64,000 nt of DNA from Anseranas semipalmata (lineage: Eukaryota > Chordata > Aves > Anseriformes > Anseranatidae), in contig VXAA01004384.1 of the NCBI GenBank assembly GCA_013399115.1, positions 415,035-479,034 of the forward strand, read 5' to 3'. The translations under genes were made by a program, and so were the position numbers. The notes below the pieces were generated by a model. It did no database searches. It worked only from the letters and a program-made list of their open reading frames with translations, and had not been told where the DNA came from. Of this stretch, positions 28,901-43,900 are shown piece after piece (positions within the stretch are counted from its first letter, which is position 1; the number at the start of each line of letters is the position of its first letter).

Positions 28901-31900
28901 CTAGGCATAGAAAACATCCACACTCCATCAAAAATGCTTTACCAGACATCTTAGCTAACTATTATTGCATGTTGAAATGTGACTGGATTTGAAAAAGGGA
29001 GAAAATGGACACAGTAATGAACTGTCAAGAATTTAGTTCACTATGCCTTCTGCTCACTGGCCAAAGTATTTGAAAACCCTCACCAATTACAGGACAGTTT
29101 TTACATAAAATGGTTTATATTTCATAAAAGTGATTAACTTTGTGGAAGTGAAAGTTGTAAATCTGAGCAGCTGTTCCTAAAGTCATGCAATTCCCAGGAA
29201 GGCATGTAATATGTCTATCATTTCAAAATGAAACACATGAATCATGCAACCAAACCAGCATTCATACTAGTAAAGTAAAAAGAACAAAAAAGTGCTTGGA
29301 AAAGAAGTGTTATTAAAATTTACTTATTCAGAGAAGAGGTAAATTGCTCTTACCGTGCTACCACCAAGAACTGGTCTATCTGCTTGTCTACTAGCGGGTT
29401 AAAGGCTTCCCAAACTTTTGTTTCAAGTTTTGACTGATCTCTTCCATCATCCTCACCTAGTTGAAAAACAAGTTAGAAATGCTCAGTATGGCTGTTTTGA
29501 ATTAAAAGTACTTTCCCGATTTTGTATCTCACAATAATTTAACCGTGAAACCATCTCAGATATTCTGCCTAACAGTTCTCAGCAAACTCACCCATTTGTC
29601 TGTGACAATTTCAGCTTGACAGACACAACAACCCAGCTCATCTGAATCAGGCAATCAGATGTAGAAGAACTACGTCTTTCAAAGGACACAAATAATGAGG
29701 AACAGAGTACATCCTTCTCCAAACTAGCCAGTCTCTCTTCAGACTCCTCCCCAGCTTCTCTCTACCTTCTCCTCTACCTTGCAGCTGTTCCAGAAAAACA
29801 AACACACTCCCAGCTGCTCTAAGCATGCAATGAGTAGCTGGTTCAATTTGCATCAGCTGCTTTCTAAGGGGTAAATCATGGCACCAGATTCTCTTGCTTC
29901 TATTTTCCCAACTAAAACCAAAATACCATGGAAAAATACAGGAGCTACTGAGCTTTTTTTTTTTCCTGCTCCTTTTCAAACATCTGGAGATTATCCTTCT
30001 CTGAATCCCTGTGTTGGCCTGCTGAGGGAAGAGAATGCCTTTCAAATTAGTTCATCCTCACTTAGGAGGCTAGCCCAGCTGCTGAATAAATACCACAGAC
30101 AAATTAAACAAGAGTCCTGACCAATTTGTTTGCCTGTTCTAACATTAGCCTAACAGTATCAGCAAAGCTCCGAAGCAGAGATTGAAGTGCCTCATTGCTT
30201 TTATATCTCTGCCTGCACGGTTTGGTGAAATCCCTTCCAACACGGCTCACAACACCTGCTCTCTTAGGAGGAGCACACAGAGATCCGTCTCTGTGCGCTA
30301 CACGGGTCTCAGAAAAGTATTTTTTCACCCACTTCTGGATCTGCAGGGCAGTGCAAGGACCAGTCTGGAGTTACCATCTGGTAACCAGTAATAGTTACTA
30401 CCGCTGGCCCCTCTTGCTGGGCTAGGGTCCTCATGCTCCTTCTGCTCCACAGTACAGCAGGACAGGCTGAGGTTGCACATCGTGTTCAGAGCAACAAATG
30501 CCTCCTCCTGCCTGTTCTGCAGGTGAGAAATCTAGGCTGGCAGCCAACACCAGCGGATGGGGAGGGGGCTCTGAGGAAAAGGCACCCAGCAATAATGGGC
30601 AAATTGATGAGGGGAGACAGCATTTAATTGGCAATAATTTGGGAGGGGCTCTTACAGGGAAGTGAGGCTTGATTAAAAACACAAAGGCTTTACAGATGTG
30701 ATGGAAATTTGTGCTTCCCATGGAAATTCTGAAGTCTCTTAATAACAAGAGTGCAAGCTCTGAGAGAGCCAATTAATTCAATTTGTTTCAACAACTTTTA
30801 TGATTTGGACAAATGCCCACTTAAAGACTGGTTTGAGACCTAACTAATTGCCTTCAGTGGGCAACAGCTTCAGTCACTAACACACCAGGCCATTGGTGTA
30901 CGCATGACCTGGCAGTAGAAACCTCCATCTCCCACACGGGCCACATACATAAAAACGGCCGCATTCAACATGGCCTCTTGAGAATTTAAATAAATTATGG
31001 AAATTACCCTCTTTTAATAAGTCTGTTATATCTGCCTGGTATCTGTTTCCAACTCGAATTTCTCCTTTATCAGCAAGTAGGGTCTTTTGTTGAGGATCGT
31101 ATACTAGTGAATAGAAGAAGAAATCCTAAAAATAAAACAAAAGCAAAAAAAATAAACAGTATTATTAACTTTTATTTTTAGTGTTGCATACATAGTAGCA
31201 GGCTTTTACATTGTAAGTTTGTTATTAGCTATATATAGATTTTAAAATTGGGTGAACAAACAACAAATGAACTACCAGTTTTAAAACCCAACATTAAATG
31301 CTGTCTCTTTCTTCTACACTGCAAGTGTAACAACTCTCCTGAACAACAGCAGTTCCCTCAGCGTACAGTCTTTGCAGTTGGAATGAACATGGCTTGTCTT
31401 GCACAAACAGGGCTCAGGAGGGCCAGAAGATAATTCTTAGCAACACCAGCTGGTTTAGAACACACAACTGCACTTTCCTGCTCATCCAAATAGCAGTAAG
31501 TACATGTGACTTATCTGCACAGAAATACTGGTACAAACTAAGGCATAACCTCAGAGTGTTGCAGCTATACCAAGAGAACACCCCACAGAGGCGCACAGCC
31601 CCAGGCCATCTCTGTGGCCAGACTTGCTCCAGCACGTTGATGTCCCCCTCGCACTGGGAGCGCCCAGACTGGACACAGCACTCCAGAAGTGGTCGTGCAA
31701 GCGACGAGCAGAGGTGGGAATCCCTGCCCTCAGCCTGCTCCCTGCTCTCTTGCTAATAAAGGCCGGGATGTGGTTGGCCTTCCTTGTCGCAGGGATGCGC
31801 TGCTGACCAACCCGTTGCCTGCCACCGCTTAAGCTTAAATTGCCGTCTGTCCTTCTGCTGGTTCTTGGGCAAAGGGAAGCAGATTTGGCGGCAGCAGCAA

Positions 31901-34900
31901 CTAGCTGCAGGTGGTAATACATTAATTTGTTGCTTTTGCTCCAGTAGATGAGAAAAAAGCCAAAAAAGCTGCTTGGCTCCCATCACCTGGGTAAGCATGT
32001 ACAATTAAAGCAAAAAGTCTTACCAGAATGAGAATGTCCTGCCAGGGTGGAAGAAGAAAACAGCCATAATTTTAACTACACAGTTTAAGTAATTAAACTT
32101 TTCTGCACAGGTAAGTTCTCAGCTATAGCTACTGAGTGACAAACCAGAGACCAAGTATGTAGTGTGGGATATGGGGCAGGAAGAGGGCTCTGTTAGGACA
32201 TGAAATAACATATCAAAATCCCTCTCCACAGTAACAATGTCACCATGAAAGAGAAGTGTTTCTAAACAGAAACACACTATGTAACATTTTTCACATCTTG
32301 AGTTTCTGGCTCATTTTCCCTTTCCCTGTATTTCTATGTAAATAGCAGGCACCCTCTTTAAGTACCTCTCATTTCATGCTCACCTCATTTTCCCTTTCCC
32401 TATATTTGTATGTGTCAACAGCATGCAACAAAAATTAGGACAAAACCAGCATCAGTTTTAAGCTCTGTTCATTCTCGTGAAGAGGAGGCAAGGGAAAAGT
32501 GAAAAGCCCCCAAAAGGAAGAATCACTGCGAGCTTCCCCAGTAACATGGCAAATATTCTGTGGGTTAGAGATTCCAAGGTACATATTAGGTTTGTTTTCC
32601 CAGCCCTGCACATTGCACATATTAATCTAAAACTGATACCACATAGGTAAGGTCTCCCATGTTTTCCTTACACATGTAAAGCATCCAGCATGTAATTACA
32701 GAATTTAAGAAAGTTAAATGGGGGGGAGGGGAAATAAGCCAGCCAAACCTATTTCGCTAGCTGAGAAAGCACTGCACAAAAAGGTATCGCCTATACAGCA
32801 CAGTACAAGAGGCAAGACAGGAATCTGCACTGATCCTCTCCAGCAGAAAACATGCTATTTCCCCACGGTGAAAGCATGAACTCCAAGGGCAGGAACAATC
32901 TCACGTTCTGTCACACGACAACAGGACAGAAGTCATAGCTAACACTTGACAAAATGCTGTCCTACCACCCGGTTAAGTGAACTGGAAGGGTTCTATTTCA
33001 GGAGATTCGGTTGCATCCTAAATCAATAATATTCTCGACAGAATTGATTCCTACTGCCACAGGAACCAAGGTCAATTTACATCAACCTACCAAAAGGAGC
33101 AAGCTTCAGAGTAGAAGAAAACTCATTTATATTATAGCTGGGTAAAGAAATTTGGGTCTTTTGCTCCACAACACACACAAAGTTCAAGATATTACAATAC
33201 TGGAGATATACTGTCGCATAAACAAAATGTAGGAAAAGGTTTTGTCTTGTGAGCTTCCACTTTATAAATACAGTATTTTATTCGTTCCAGCTCCAGAATA
33301 CCTAACTATAAGACAAAGTATATGCAGTGCAACATTAATGCTTTTCAGGCACACTGCCCAGCAGATCCACACACCAAATGCTGTAGTATAACAGCACGGT
33401 GGGCTCCAAGACCAGATTCTGCAAGAGATTTCTTAATGCAATCTTTGTTGGCCAGGAAAAGTCATTCATTGTGGAGGGGTTTTCCCCTGTAACATCTGAC
33501 TGTGAGATGCCCTATTACTTCTCTTTTATAGATTATTGCTATGTATTTACCCAACTAATGACAATCACTCATTGAAAAAAAAGGAACAGGCTGCACATTT
33601 CTGTTTGCCATTCTTCCCCCACCCCTTTCTGGGAAGCAGAGGCAAGGGAAGGCAGGAGGAAGGCAAGCAACAGCTCTCTACAAAATAAAGAATTAGAAGT
33701 CTCTGGTCTCTTCTACCCAGCCAGGGCTTCCCCAGCAGAGAAAAGATGGAAGTTTAGGGGCAGAAGTGTGAATACAAGACAGAATGCAATCCCCAGAAGT
33801 AATGCAATACCACTACCATCTTCCTCCATGAAACATGAAATTCAGCTCACACAAATCGTGTGGGATTTCTGAAAACATTAGTAAGTTGAATGCCAACACA
33901 AACTACAGCCCAAGGAGCAGAGCAGATCCTTGTATAGTCTAAAGTGCGTGTGAGCTCTTGATCACCACTATGTGATACAAACATGAGATTTTTCAGAAGG
34001 GTTTCACAAAGCGACGTTCACAACAAAATAACGTGGCTCTTCAAAATCCTCCATGCTTATTCTAGCTGTCAAAACTGCATATGACAAGTTTGCAGCAGTG
34101 AAGAAAAAGAAGGGTTTTCTGTTTTAATTTCAGAACCCAGAAAACACTCAACATGTTTGGAAAAAATAAAATGACCTGCCAAGAGTTAAAATTAAACCAT
34201 GACTTTCTGCTTCTCCGAACTGTTATACAGACACATATGCTCAGAGCTTCCCTACCCAAGCCCCGAAGCTACCAGTAGCTATAGCCAAGAACCAAAGCCA
34301 CCAACTGCAGAAACACAGGAAAAAAGGCTCAAAGTGAAAGTACAGTACAGAAAGAATGGTTAGTTTATTACAGCTTGCAAACTTACCCTCGTGAAGTCAG
34401 TTGGGGTGAAGGGGAGGGGGATACAGTTTAATTATACAGCATTTTATTTTTAGGGGGTACCAAAAGAAACAGAAATGCCAGATATCTACCTACCCAGCAG
34501 GCAAAATTCACACAAGCACATGGATATATCCTAGCAGTGCAGTAAAATAAGTGGTACATATAAAATAGTTTCCTGCAAAATAGGGAAATCTAATGCTTTT
34601 GCCATAAGTGGCTATGCCCTTCTCTTGATCTCCTCGAGAATTCAGTATCAACAGAAAATACAGCCTTTCAGTTGCTTTTTTCCCTTTTTCCTCCCGTTCC
34701 TCAATTCTGCTACACACCCAGTTTTGCCAGGCACAGTAAAGAAGTCAGTGCTGGTCCCCTTTCTGCCCCTCCCTGAATTAATGGAGCAATCTTCGTGAGG
34801 AGCATGACAAAGAGAGTGGAAGGATGAAAAAACAGATAACACAAATGTAATTTTGCTATGCTTACTATCTCCCTAAAAATTCCCGTCTGCATGTTTAACC

Positions 34901-37900
34901 TCCTTCAAGGCAGACAGCCTTGGGCTGAAAACCTACTTTCAGTGGTCATAATATGCAAGAAATCAAATGACAGATTCCCTAGAACTGCTTGTGCTTTACT
35001 GACAGAAGCCACATTAAAAAAAATAAATGCACTTTAAAAGCAAACAGAGGATTAAAACCAGGAAAAAAAAAGTAGGAACAACAGTTCAAAACAACACCAT
35101 CCAGTGCTAGTAATTCACCCGGCAACAAGTATCTCCTTTTCTTAATCTCTTTACCCTTCACCCAAGCACAGTGCTGTTCCTGAGCTTTTAATTTCTTTAC
35201 CATCTGTCCAAGTTAGTTTGCACCACGGCAAAATACTGTGCTAAGTGACAGGACACATTCAGGGAACTCTCTCATTCTGTGAAATCTCTAAGTGCCTGCT
35301 CAGTTTAAAAATAACCTGCATCACTCATTTTGCATTTTGAGAGTTCAAAAGGATGAAAACAAGATCTCTTTCTATTCCTACATCTGCAACCAAGCAGTTG
35401 CGCGATTAGAGGAAGACAGTTCCCTTCTCTGTCTCAAGGCACCTACCTGTAAAATTGGTGGTAATAAAACGTTTGGGGAGCAATTGAGAAGGAACACCAT
35501 AAAGGTTGGGTACTGGTAAATCTAAAACTAATTTCAGTTTGATTAACTTTTGCTTTCAAATGGGCATATCCTGGGCTGCTAGTTGGTGACAAGCATTTCT
35601 GAATACAACAGCCCTCGTTTGATGCGCTGCCATTTGGCAGCCCTGAGCAGACTCGACATGTTTTTGGTTTCACATTCCAAAGAGAAGCCCGACTATTTAA
35701 TCCCTATGCTTTGTTTAAAATTCTCTTAAACTGGAGCATCGGATTAAAATTAATCTTACATTTAAATAAATACTAAAGAAAGTTAAAAATACACTTAAAA
35801 AGAAAGCCCAATTATAAGACAGACTGCAATATGCTCCTTCCAAAGGGGGGGGGAAAAAAAAAAACTACTGTTTTCAATTACAAGATTTCCTCTCTTGTAT
35901 AACATCTAAGTGTTTTCAAATCCAAATGTAATGCTTGCAGATGTATTCAAATAATAATACACTGAAATTGTTTACTATTCGTTAGTGCAAAGTTTAAGAA
36001 AAAATTGCTGCTACTCTCCAGAAGTGAAGTTTTCATATTGTCAAATTCCAAGACTGCATAACCCAGCCGGCAGCCAGAGGTCTAGCCACAATTAAAGGTA
36101 TATAAATATATTAATAAAGGACTACAATTGTGATTTTAAAAATTACAAAACACCTGAAAAAGTAAACCCCAAGATGTATATTCTGAATAGTGATTAACAG
36201 CACGACAATTCAGTTGCAAGTGTTCATTTGAGGTACTTTCAAAGAGCCAGATTGCTAAAATTTCTGCAGGAGTCAGAAGTTAACTGACAAGTAGTTTTTC
36301 AAGCATCTAAACGTCTGTAGTGGCAAATAAAGGATTACAGGTAAATATTTTGAACAGTGAGCTCAGAAAACAGGGAACTAAGCTCCTCAGAGATCTGAGG
36401 TGAGATCAAACTTAAACCATATTAACATAAATCTGTAAGATTTCAGGAGAAAGCTAATATATAGAAATACAGTTTGTTAGCTTGCTCCCTCTTCTACAGT
36501 CGGTCACTTCACCTCCCACCCTGTCTAGTCTGGGGGCATGAGCCTTTGCTTTGAACTTTCAGACTGCCAGGCAGATGAGCAAGAAGGGTTCCCTTAACAG
36601 AAGAGACAGCTTACTTGTCACAGGGATGCCTGGCCTGCTAGATACACAAAGTTTTACATCAGAATGAAAACTGTATTGAGCCTAAAGCTTCCCACTATCA
36701 ATGCCCAATATGCTTAGAAATGAAAGAACCTTCTTCTTAGAAAACTTGCGAAAAGCAACCAATCCTAAATTGTGCCAAAACAAAGTGTTCAAGCTTGACA
36801 GTTCACAAAATCGGTTCATACCTCCCGTTCCAGATATGATTTAAGGGATTCTGTCTCATTTAACAGAGTAACGCTGCATTTGCCTCTAAAAAAAGAGAAA
36901 CATATTTCATGAAAAAACATGCATCTTAAATGCTTGTGTGATTCACAAGATGGTACTATTGAAGTTGTACACAAAAATTAATATTACAAAGAAGAATACT
37001 TGAATAATGATAATGCCATTTGTTTTTTGAATAAAAAGCACTGGGAGAAAATGGCCATTACCTAATGTGTGTGGCTGGCAGAGATTCCAGCTGTCGTGAG
37101 AGAAACAACTCACGATGTCGTAGCTGATGCTTCTGTTTCTCTGGCAAATCAACCATTTCTGGATTTTCCATCTCTTCTTCCATTTCTCCTAGTTATAAAG
37201 AGACAACATTCACCATCAAGAACACAGTGCAAGTATTCACTCTGGGTCAATCAGAAAAAGCAGCTCCAAAACCCTTGCTAAATAATAAATAGACATAGCA
37301 CACAGATGAAATCCAACTTTGTCTGAATCCCTGCATTTCAGCCAGACAATTAATTAGATAATTAGTACAGATCCTTTAAGTTATGCCTGCGATTAACTGT
37401 ATTTATCAGCACTAGAATGAAAGCACTCCAGGTGCATGCTTCCTGCAGTGGCTCACCAAGCTGTAGTCACACAGAAATCTGCCACCAGCGGACAAACCCT
37501 TGAGAGAGCTCTTCTTGGAATCATCTCTGCACCACTGTCTTCATCGGGAAGAAGCTGATGCACAATGAATGAGGCAGTAAAAGCGAAGTCCTTCCTCTTT
37601 GCCAGGTGTCGGCTATCATATACCCTACTCCTTTTTCAGGATATCAGTCACAGACTGTCCCATCCCATCTTCAACAGCTTCTAAAGGAAATGCCCACTGA
37701 AAAGGCTAGTTTAGTCATTTAGCGTATTTTACTCTCTTCATCCCAACCACAGCCAGTAGATCCCAGTCATGAGATTAACTGGAACGTAACCAAGTGCCCA
37801 AGGCCAGTCTTGTAACCAGCCCTACCCTACCACACCACACACATCCGACTGCCTGCAACGCTGCCGCATTTCAAAAGCTCCCTTTAGTCTGTAGTCAGGA

Positions 37901-40900
37901 TCCGTGACCTCGGGCTTTGAGACATACCATCTCCATCCAACTGGTTTTAAATGAATGCCAAAGTAAATATATGAAATCACACACATACTGATACACAATT
38001 GATCCAAAACATCTCTAGGCATCCTGCTTGTCAGAAATAAATTACTAGTGTTTTGTGTTCATTAGCAAGTATCCTGTCAATCACACGAGACAAAACTGTG
38101 GAAGGTAAAATACTCCAAGAATACTGCAAAGCTTTTCCGTGATGAAGGACCGCAAAAGAAAACATCAGACTTTCTCCTTCCCTAAGAAATTAAGGCAATT
38201 ACTCTATTTTCCAAAACCACGGTACAGTTTCCCTGACTCTAGTAGAATGAGCTGTAAAGTCTCATACATGAATAGTAAAACTCCAATTTTACTGCAGCTG
38301 TACTCTCAAAGAGTAGACTTATGCCTGCAGCTTAATTCAACACTTGTTGCCAAGAAACATTTCTAGTCAAAAACACATACAGGCACAGTTGTGATTAATA
38401 TACCCTTAAGATTAGTTAACTATAATCCTCATAGCTATCCCAAAAGAAAGCAAACAGAAGGGAGCGATCTCCATTTTATAAAACACTAAAATTGTGTTCG
38501 GTTTTAAATAGGCCACCATTATGCCAAAGGGGGTGACAAAAAAAAAAAAAAAGACGTACCCTTCACATTCCCCACAATTTATCACTCTATTTTACCATCC
38601 TGGAAAAAGGACTTGTGGTTTATACGCCCTTCAGGTAAGCTGCTCCAGCAAGAAAAGGAAAAAATAGCAGCATAATTAAACCAGACTGCAACATACAATA
38701 TCTATTATACCACATGAGCTGTTAAGCATACAGCAGCATGCACTTACAATTTAGTATATTCCTAAGAACAGGAACACAGAATTTACATTTGTGCCACAGT
38801 TTCATGGTTCTGCAATTTATTTACTGAAGTGGATTCTGTTTTAGTTGAAAATTAATATTGTGGCTGCTGACCTACACTATAAATATACCAGCAGCAATCC
38901 ACAAACAAGTCAGCAAGTTACAAGTTAGCTTGCTTAAAAACGGATGGATACTAAAATGAAAAGGCATTCATGCCTGCACTTATGAGAGTTTTTGGAGAAT
39001 GAGAGCAGTGCACTGTGTAATGCAGGCAAAAAACTATAAGGAACAACCTAAAATACTTAATACCTTCAGTATATTTAATAGCCTAGAGCTTTCAAAAATT
39101 ACATTAAAAAAAAAAAAAAAAAAGACGACTGTGCCAGTCTTATCTACAAACAAAATGAAACCACCCAGCAAAACCAAGCTAATCTCAGGAACTGCATCCC
39201 TTCAGCTATTCTTGTCTTCCAACTCCTGTTTTATTTATATGTCTAGCTTTTGTAATAAAACAAGGAAGGTGGGAAGCACACATTTTCTTCTTATGCCAGC
39301 TCTGCTATGCACAGCCTTTCAAAATAAAAAGGCACAATACATTTTGACAAATGCATTCTGAACCAAAGGAAGATGGAAAGAAAACAGGACTAGATTCAGC
39401 ACAGGAATCTGCCTTGCTGAAGTCACATAGAAGCAGCTTTGACAAAAACTGTAACTAATACCACCTCATCACCTCCTCACGTACAGCAAAGGTTTAAGTC
39501 AGGCTGTAAGCCACAATGGGGGCTGACGCAGGATCAGGTTCTAGGACAAGCCTGTCTGACACATCTGCATCTCAGCCTCCCAGAGCTCAAGCTCTCAGCA
39601 AAGCAGTTTATCCTTGAGAATGGCGGCCCTCGAGAAATGAGGGCCGCAGTCTTCAAAATAAATAATAACAACTGTAAAGATAAATTATTTTCAGAAAGAC
39701 TTGCCCACGTTTATGACAGTACTGTAGAGTAAGTGATGAGAAAACACAGTAGGTGCAGTATACTGGGACTTCAATGCTCTCATAAAGCCTTACTTCAAAA
39801 TTAATCTCTCTGCTTGATAAATGTGCTCATGCAGATTTAAAACTAAACATGTAGTCTTAATACAAACAGTAATATTTCAGCTATGCAGAAGTAGCCAGTG
39901 GAATGCTGCAAGGAGTGCATTAGATTAAGTATTATTTGATATTTGATGACAGAATCATTAATAGCACATAAGAAAGGCTTGAAGATGACTTATATTGGAA
40001 ACAGGAGACAGGCAGATTGGACACAAACAGCAAGACTCGCATGAAAGCTAACATATATGGGGAAAAATAATTAGAAAGAGTAAACTTTGAGTTGGCAGGA
40101 GAAACCCAAGAGGCAGAAATTGTAATTTAAAACGACTGGGTGTATGAGATGCGAAATTAAACATCAATATTTGCTAGACACTAGAAAGAATAGCAATTTG
40201 ATATAGATCAGACTGGGCTCTCTACACTATCAGAGGTAGAAAGGAACAGCCCTTGTTCTGCATGCTGGGTGTTGTATGAGTTGCTACACAGCAGAATTCA
40301 GAAAAGCACAAAGGCAAATGATACAGAAATTAGGTTTAGAGAGCTCACTAGGATGTTCAGCTTGGGAGACAGGTAAGTCTGCAGTAACAGAAGAATTAGT
40401 TAGCATGGCATCGCTACCATTTAAATTTAAAGAAAAAAAGGGTCAAAACATTGGGAAACACAACAAAGTTGGTGGCACCGACCTGTTAAAGTTCCTTCAG
40501 TAGGAAGGAAGCTTTGACTCTTGGTACTTGCTCAACTGAGCAGCTTTGAAGGATGTTCTAGAAGTGTTGTGTTTGAAGAGATGAACAATGTAACAACAGA
40601 TTCCTTTTCCCAGGACCAATTTCTAATGGTCTATATCAAGCCTTGTAGCCTCTTTTCTCCCTACCTCCCAAAAACTGAGTATTGATTCATAGCTATAAAA
40701 AATGTGATAGTTTTTAACAAGGGGAACTCCTTGTACTTTGACAGTTTAGAAGGAGTTGGCCACAGTATCAAGACAACATCTCGTCACGATCCCTTCCAAG
40801 GCTCCTTGTGGTCATCTTTCACAGCCATGGCCACAGCCACCATTGCAGGTAGGACACAGAGCATGCTATTTGGATGCTATTTTTGACACTTAGTACTTCT

Positions 40901-43900
40901 TTCCTCACCACACCACCGCCAGAAGAGGAAATCACAGTTTCCTCCTCTCAGCAGGGCCAAAAATGTCCACTAGTAGATTAATAAACTCAGCACATTTTAA
41001 AATAACATGTATGGTTTAGGGAGAAAATGGGGGTGTGGGGTGTAAAATGGCCAAGAACTCATCTGTGAGGCTACCATCAAACTGCATTCACACTGGCTGG
41101 TGTTATCTAAAAAAACTCAATGGACCCCTAACTGTTTAGGCACACAGCTCTCATGCAGCTCATGGACCGATTGAGTAATGACACTTCACCATTCCAAGAC
41201 GTTTATTTTTAGAAGCTTCAGCATTTGGAAAATCACGCTGCCATGCCTGCCTGGCACCCAAACATCAGCTGCTGAAAGCTAACCATAAAGCTGCCAAAAG
41301 CTACCCATGCTGCTCAGCTTGCACCAGCTACTCAGCTCTCCAGCTGCTACCAACATTGTTTTACAAGCAGGACAAACACTTTGAATGAAGCGAAAACTGT
41401 CGCTGTAAGACAGATCACTTGCGACTGGAGCCAGCTGGGGTGGGTGGTTAGAAGGGAGGACAGGAGGTTGTATTCCTGCTGTTGGAAATATTTACTTAAT
41501 TATATAAGAAACCGTAGGGAGAAAATACATAGCCACAGCATCCAATAGTAGCTTGAGGAGTAAACTACAGAAGTCAGAGAGCACTTCTCTTCCATCAGGT
41601 TCTGCCTGCAATTTTGTTTGCATACAATATTCTACCTTAAACCACTACAAAGTCTTTGGGCAAGAACATTAAATAGTCTCCTACTGGTGAAGCAGGTTCA
41701 TTTCAGAATCAGGTGGAGAAATTTCCTAGAATAATTTGTGAGGTGATTAAAGGGGCTTATGAATAAAAAGTGCTAGCAATCTGTGGAAGCCATTATAAGG
41801 CTGAAAGATTTATAGGACAGCCTAGACAAGTTTTATATCATGTGATAAAAATAGTAAGATCACAGATCAAATCCAGGAATCAGGTTGCATACATCAGGTA
41901 CTAATTTACAGTCACCAACTACGGAATAAGCTGCTTCCTACTCATTTCTCTTCTTTATAAAGAATTATGAGAAGATACAGCATAACTCAGATTTTCAAAT
42001 ATCTGATGGATTATACAGTTAAAGCATAAGAGCCTCTTTTTTCTTTTCTTTCCTATTAAAAAAAATAATCAAACTTTGCAGCATTCATTTCACAAGCACG
42101 TCTCTTTCCTTCCTTTATGGAGAGAAAAAAAATATTACAAAAATATTACAAAATATACCTATATTTTTCCATTCATGTTCTTGCCTGATCTTCCCATTAT
42201 TTGGTTCTCTCACTGCACTGATCTCAACAGTAGGTCTAAAATAAAGGCATCTTAAATATAAGACTGTGAATCCAGAAATGTCTGCAGTCAGAAAGCTCCA
42301 TTAATCAGCTGAACAAAGGCAGTTAAAAGATCAGCGATGCAGATACGTACATCTACTGCAAATGCATCAAAATGAGGCAACAGGAGACTTTATGGAAATG
42401 AACTCAAAGTCGGTGACAGTGTTGAGTATCTGTACTAGAATGTTAACATCCACAAAATTTAATTTCATTATATCATGCGGGATGTAATTTTTTTTTTCCA
42501 AAGTAAAGAACTAACTGCTGTCCAAAAGCATTATTTTACTCTCTTCTCCCTCCTTATGAGGAACAGAAGCCACACAACATCACATCTATCTAAGCAAACG
42601 GAAGTAATTTAGTAGCAATTTTATTCTGCACCTAAAGGAAACATACTAGAAAAAAATTGTAGTTACTAATGGAATTTACACTAACCGACAGCCATAGTTG
42701 TCTCTGGTGACTCTATTACTAGGATTGTTCATAGAAGAATTCTTCTGTCTTTCAAACAGATATGAAAATGAACATTGAATTATTTGTTTACATTTTTAAA
42801 CAAACTTCATTTCCTATTACAAAAAAAAAAAGGGGAAAAAAAATCAGCCTTTGCAGGCTGAAAGAGCATTTGTATGAGTTGAAAGGAAGGTTTTTCATTT
42901 TCAGCCTCAGACATGCATTTCTTTGAATCATTCCTACCTGCTTCCTTCACTAAATCTAGTGAAGTGAGACACAGATGAAGGAATCAATACTCATGTTGTT
43001 TATGGCAAAGCTCCTATTAAGCTTCAGTATTCTTGGATAAAATGAGTACTGCTGCACTGAAGAGAGATCAAAAAAGCTCTGCCTGCTACCACAGTTCCGC
43101 AACACAGCCAAATCTCATCTCAACGCCACGTGACTTTTCCCAATGTATAGTTATGCGAACGCAATAGAGGGATTTATTTGGACTTGAATATACAACAGAA
43201 AGTATTTAAATTTAGGGGCTAGTTTTGCTGCATTTTTCCCCAATAGTACTACAGCAGTGAGAACACCTCAAGGCATTATATTCATTGTTAAAACCAAATA
43301 CCTGATTCAATCAATCCCCATGAACACAATTATGTAGATCTGTACTACATACAGGTCAGTCTATTCGTACATACACTACGAGGCACATTAAAAGACGATA
43401 GTCCTTGGCAGCCGAGTCATAATTTTGACTTGCCCAGATGCGATTGTTTCTTTTTCACTTATCTATGTGCCTACAGGAAATCCATGAGTTACAAGGATTG
43501 ATACAGCTGTCCATATTTTTTGCTAAATTTTAGCAATCTAAACAGTTACATCTCACATACTTCACTATTTACAATTCAAATCAATTTCAGTAACTCCACC
43601 TGCTTACTTTCCCTCACTTTTAACATGTCCGTTTTGGTACCAGTTTTATTAATACTGCATCTATCACCTCACAAGGACGGGATGAGAGGGATGCTGAACT
43701 GGCAGAGGAAGGTATAATGAATCTAAATCTAATCCTCACTGGCAACAAGAATAGAGTGAAATAGACTGGAAGGACCCCAAATAAAGTGCCCAAGGACACG
43801 TAATATGTCTCACTATTTCTCCCCCAGAGATGGATACTCCTTTTCAGAGCTGGTTAGCGCACCATGCTCACCCCTTCCCGAGTTCAGAATGCACAGATCT

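Larger units (their letters stand above)
31126..36821 (-). other. MTA1: MTA1 intron 5
   Basis: Intron of 5.7 kb. It contains a CR1 fragment at about 31590-31815, an imperfect duplication at 32311-32339/32385-32413 and a G9A11 purine tract near 35845-35864. No gene is seen. Confidence 0.82.
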
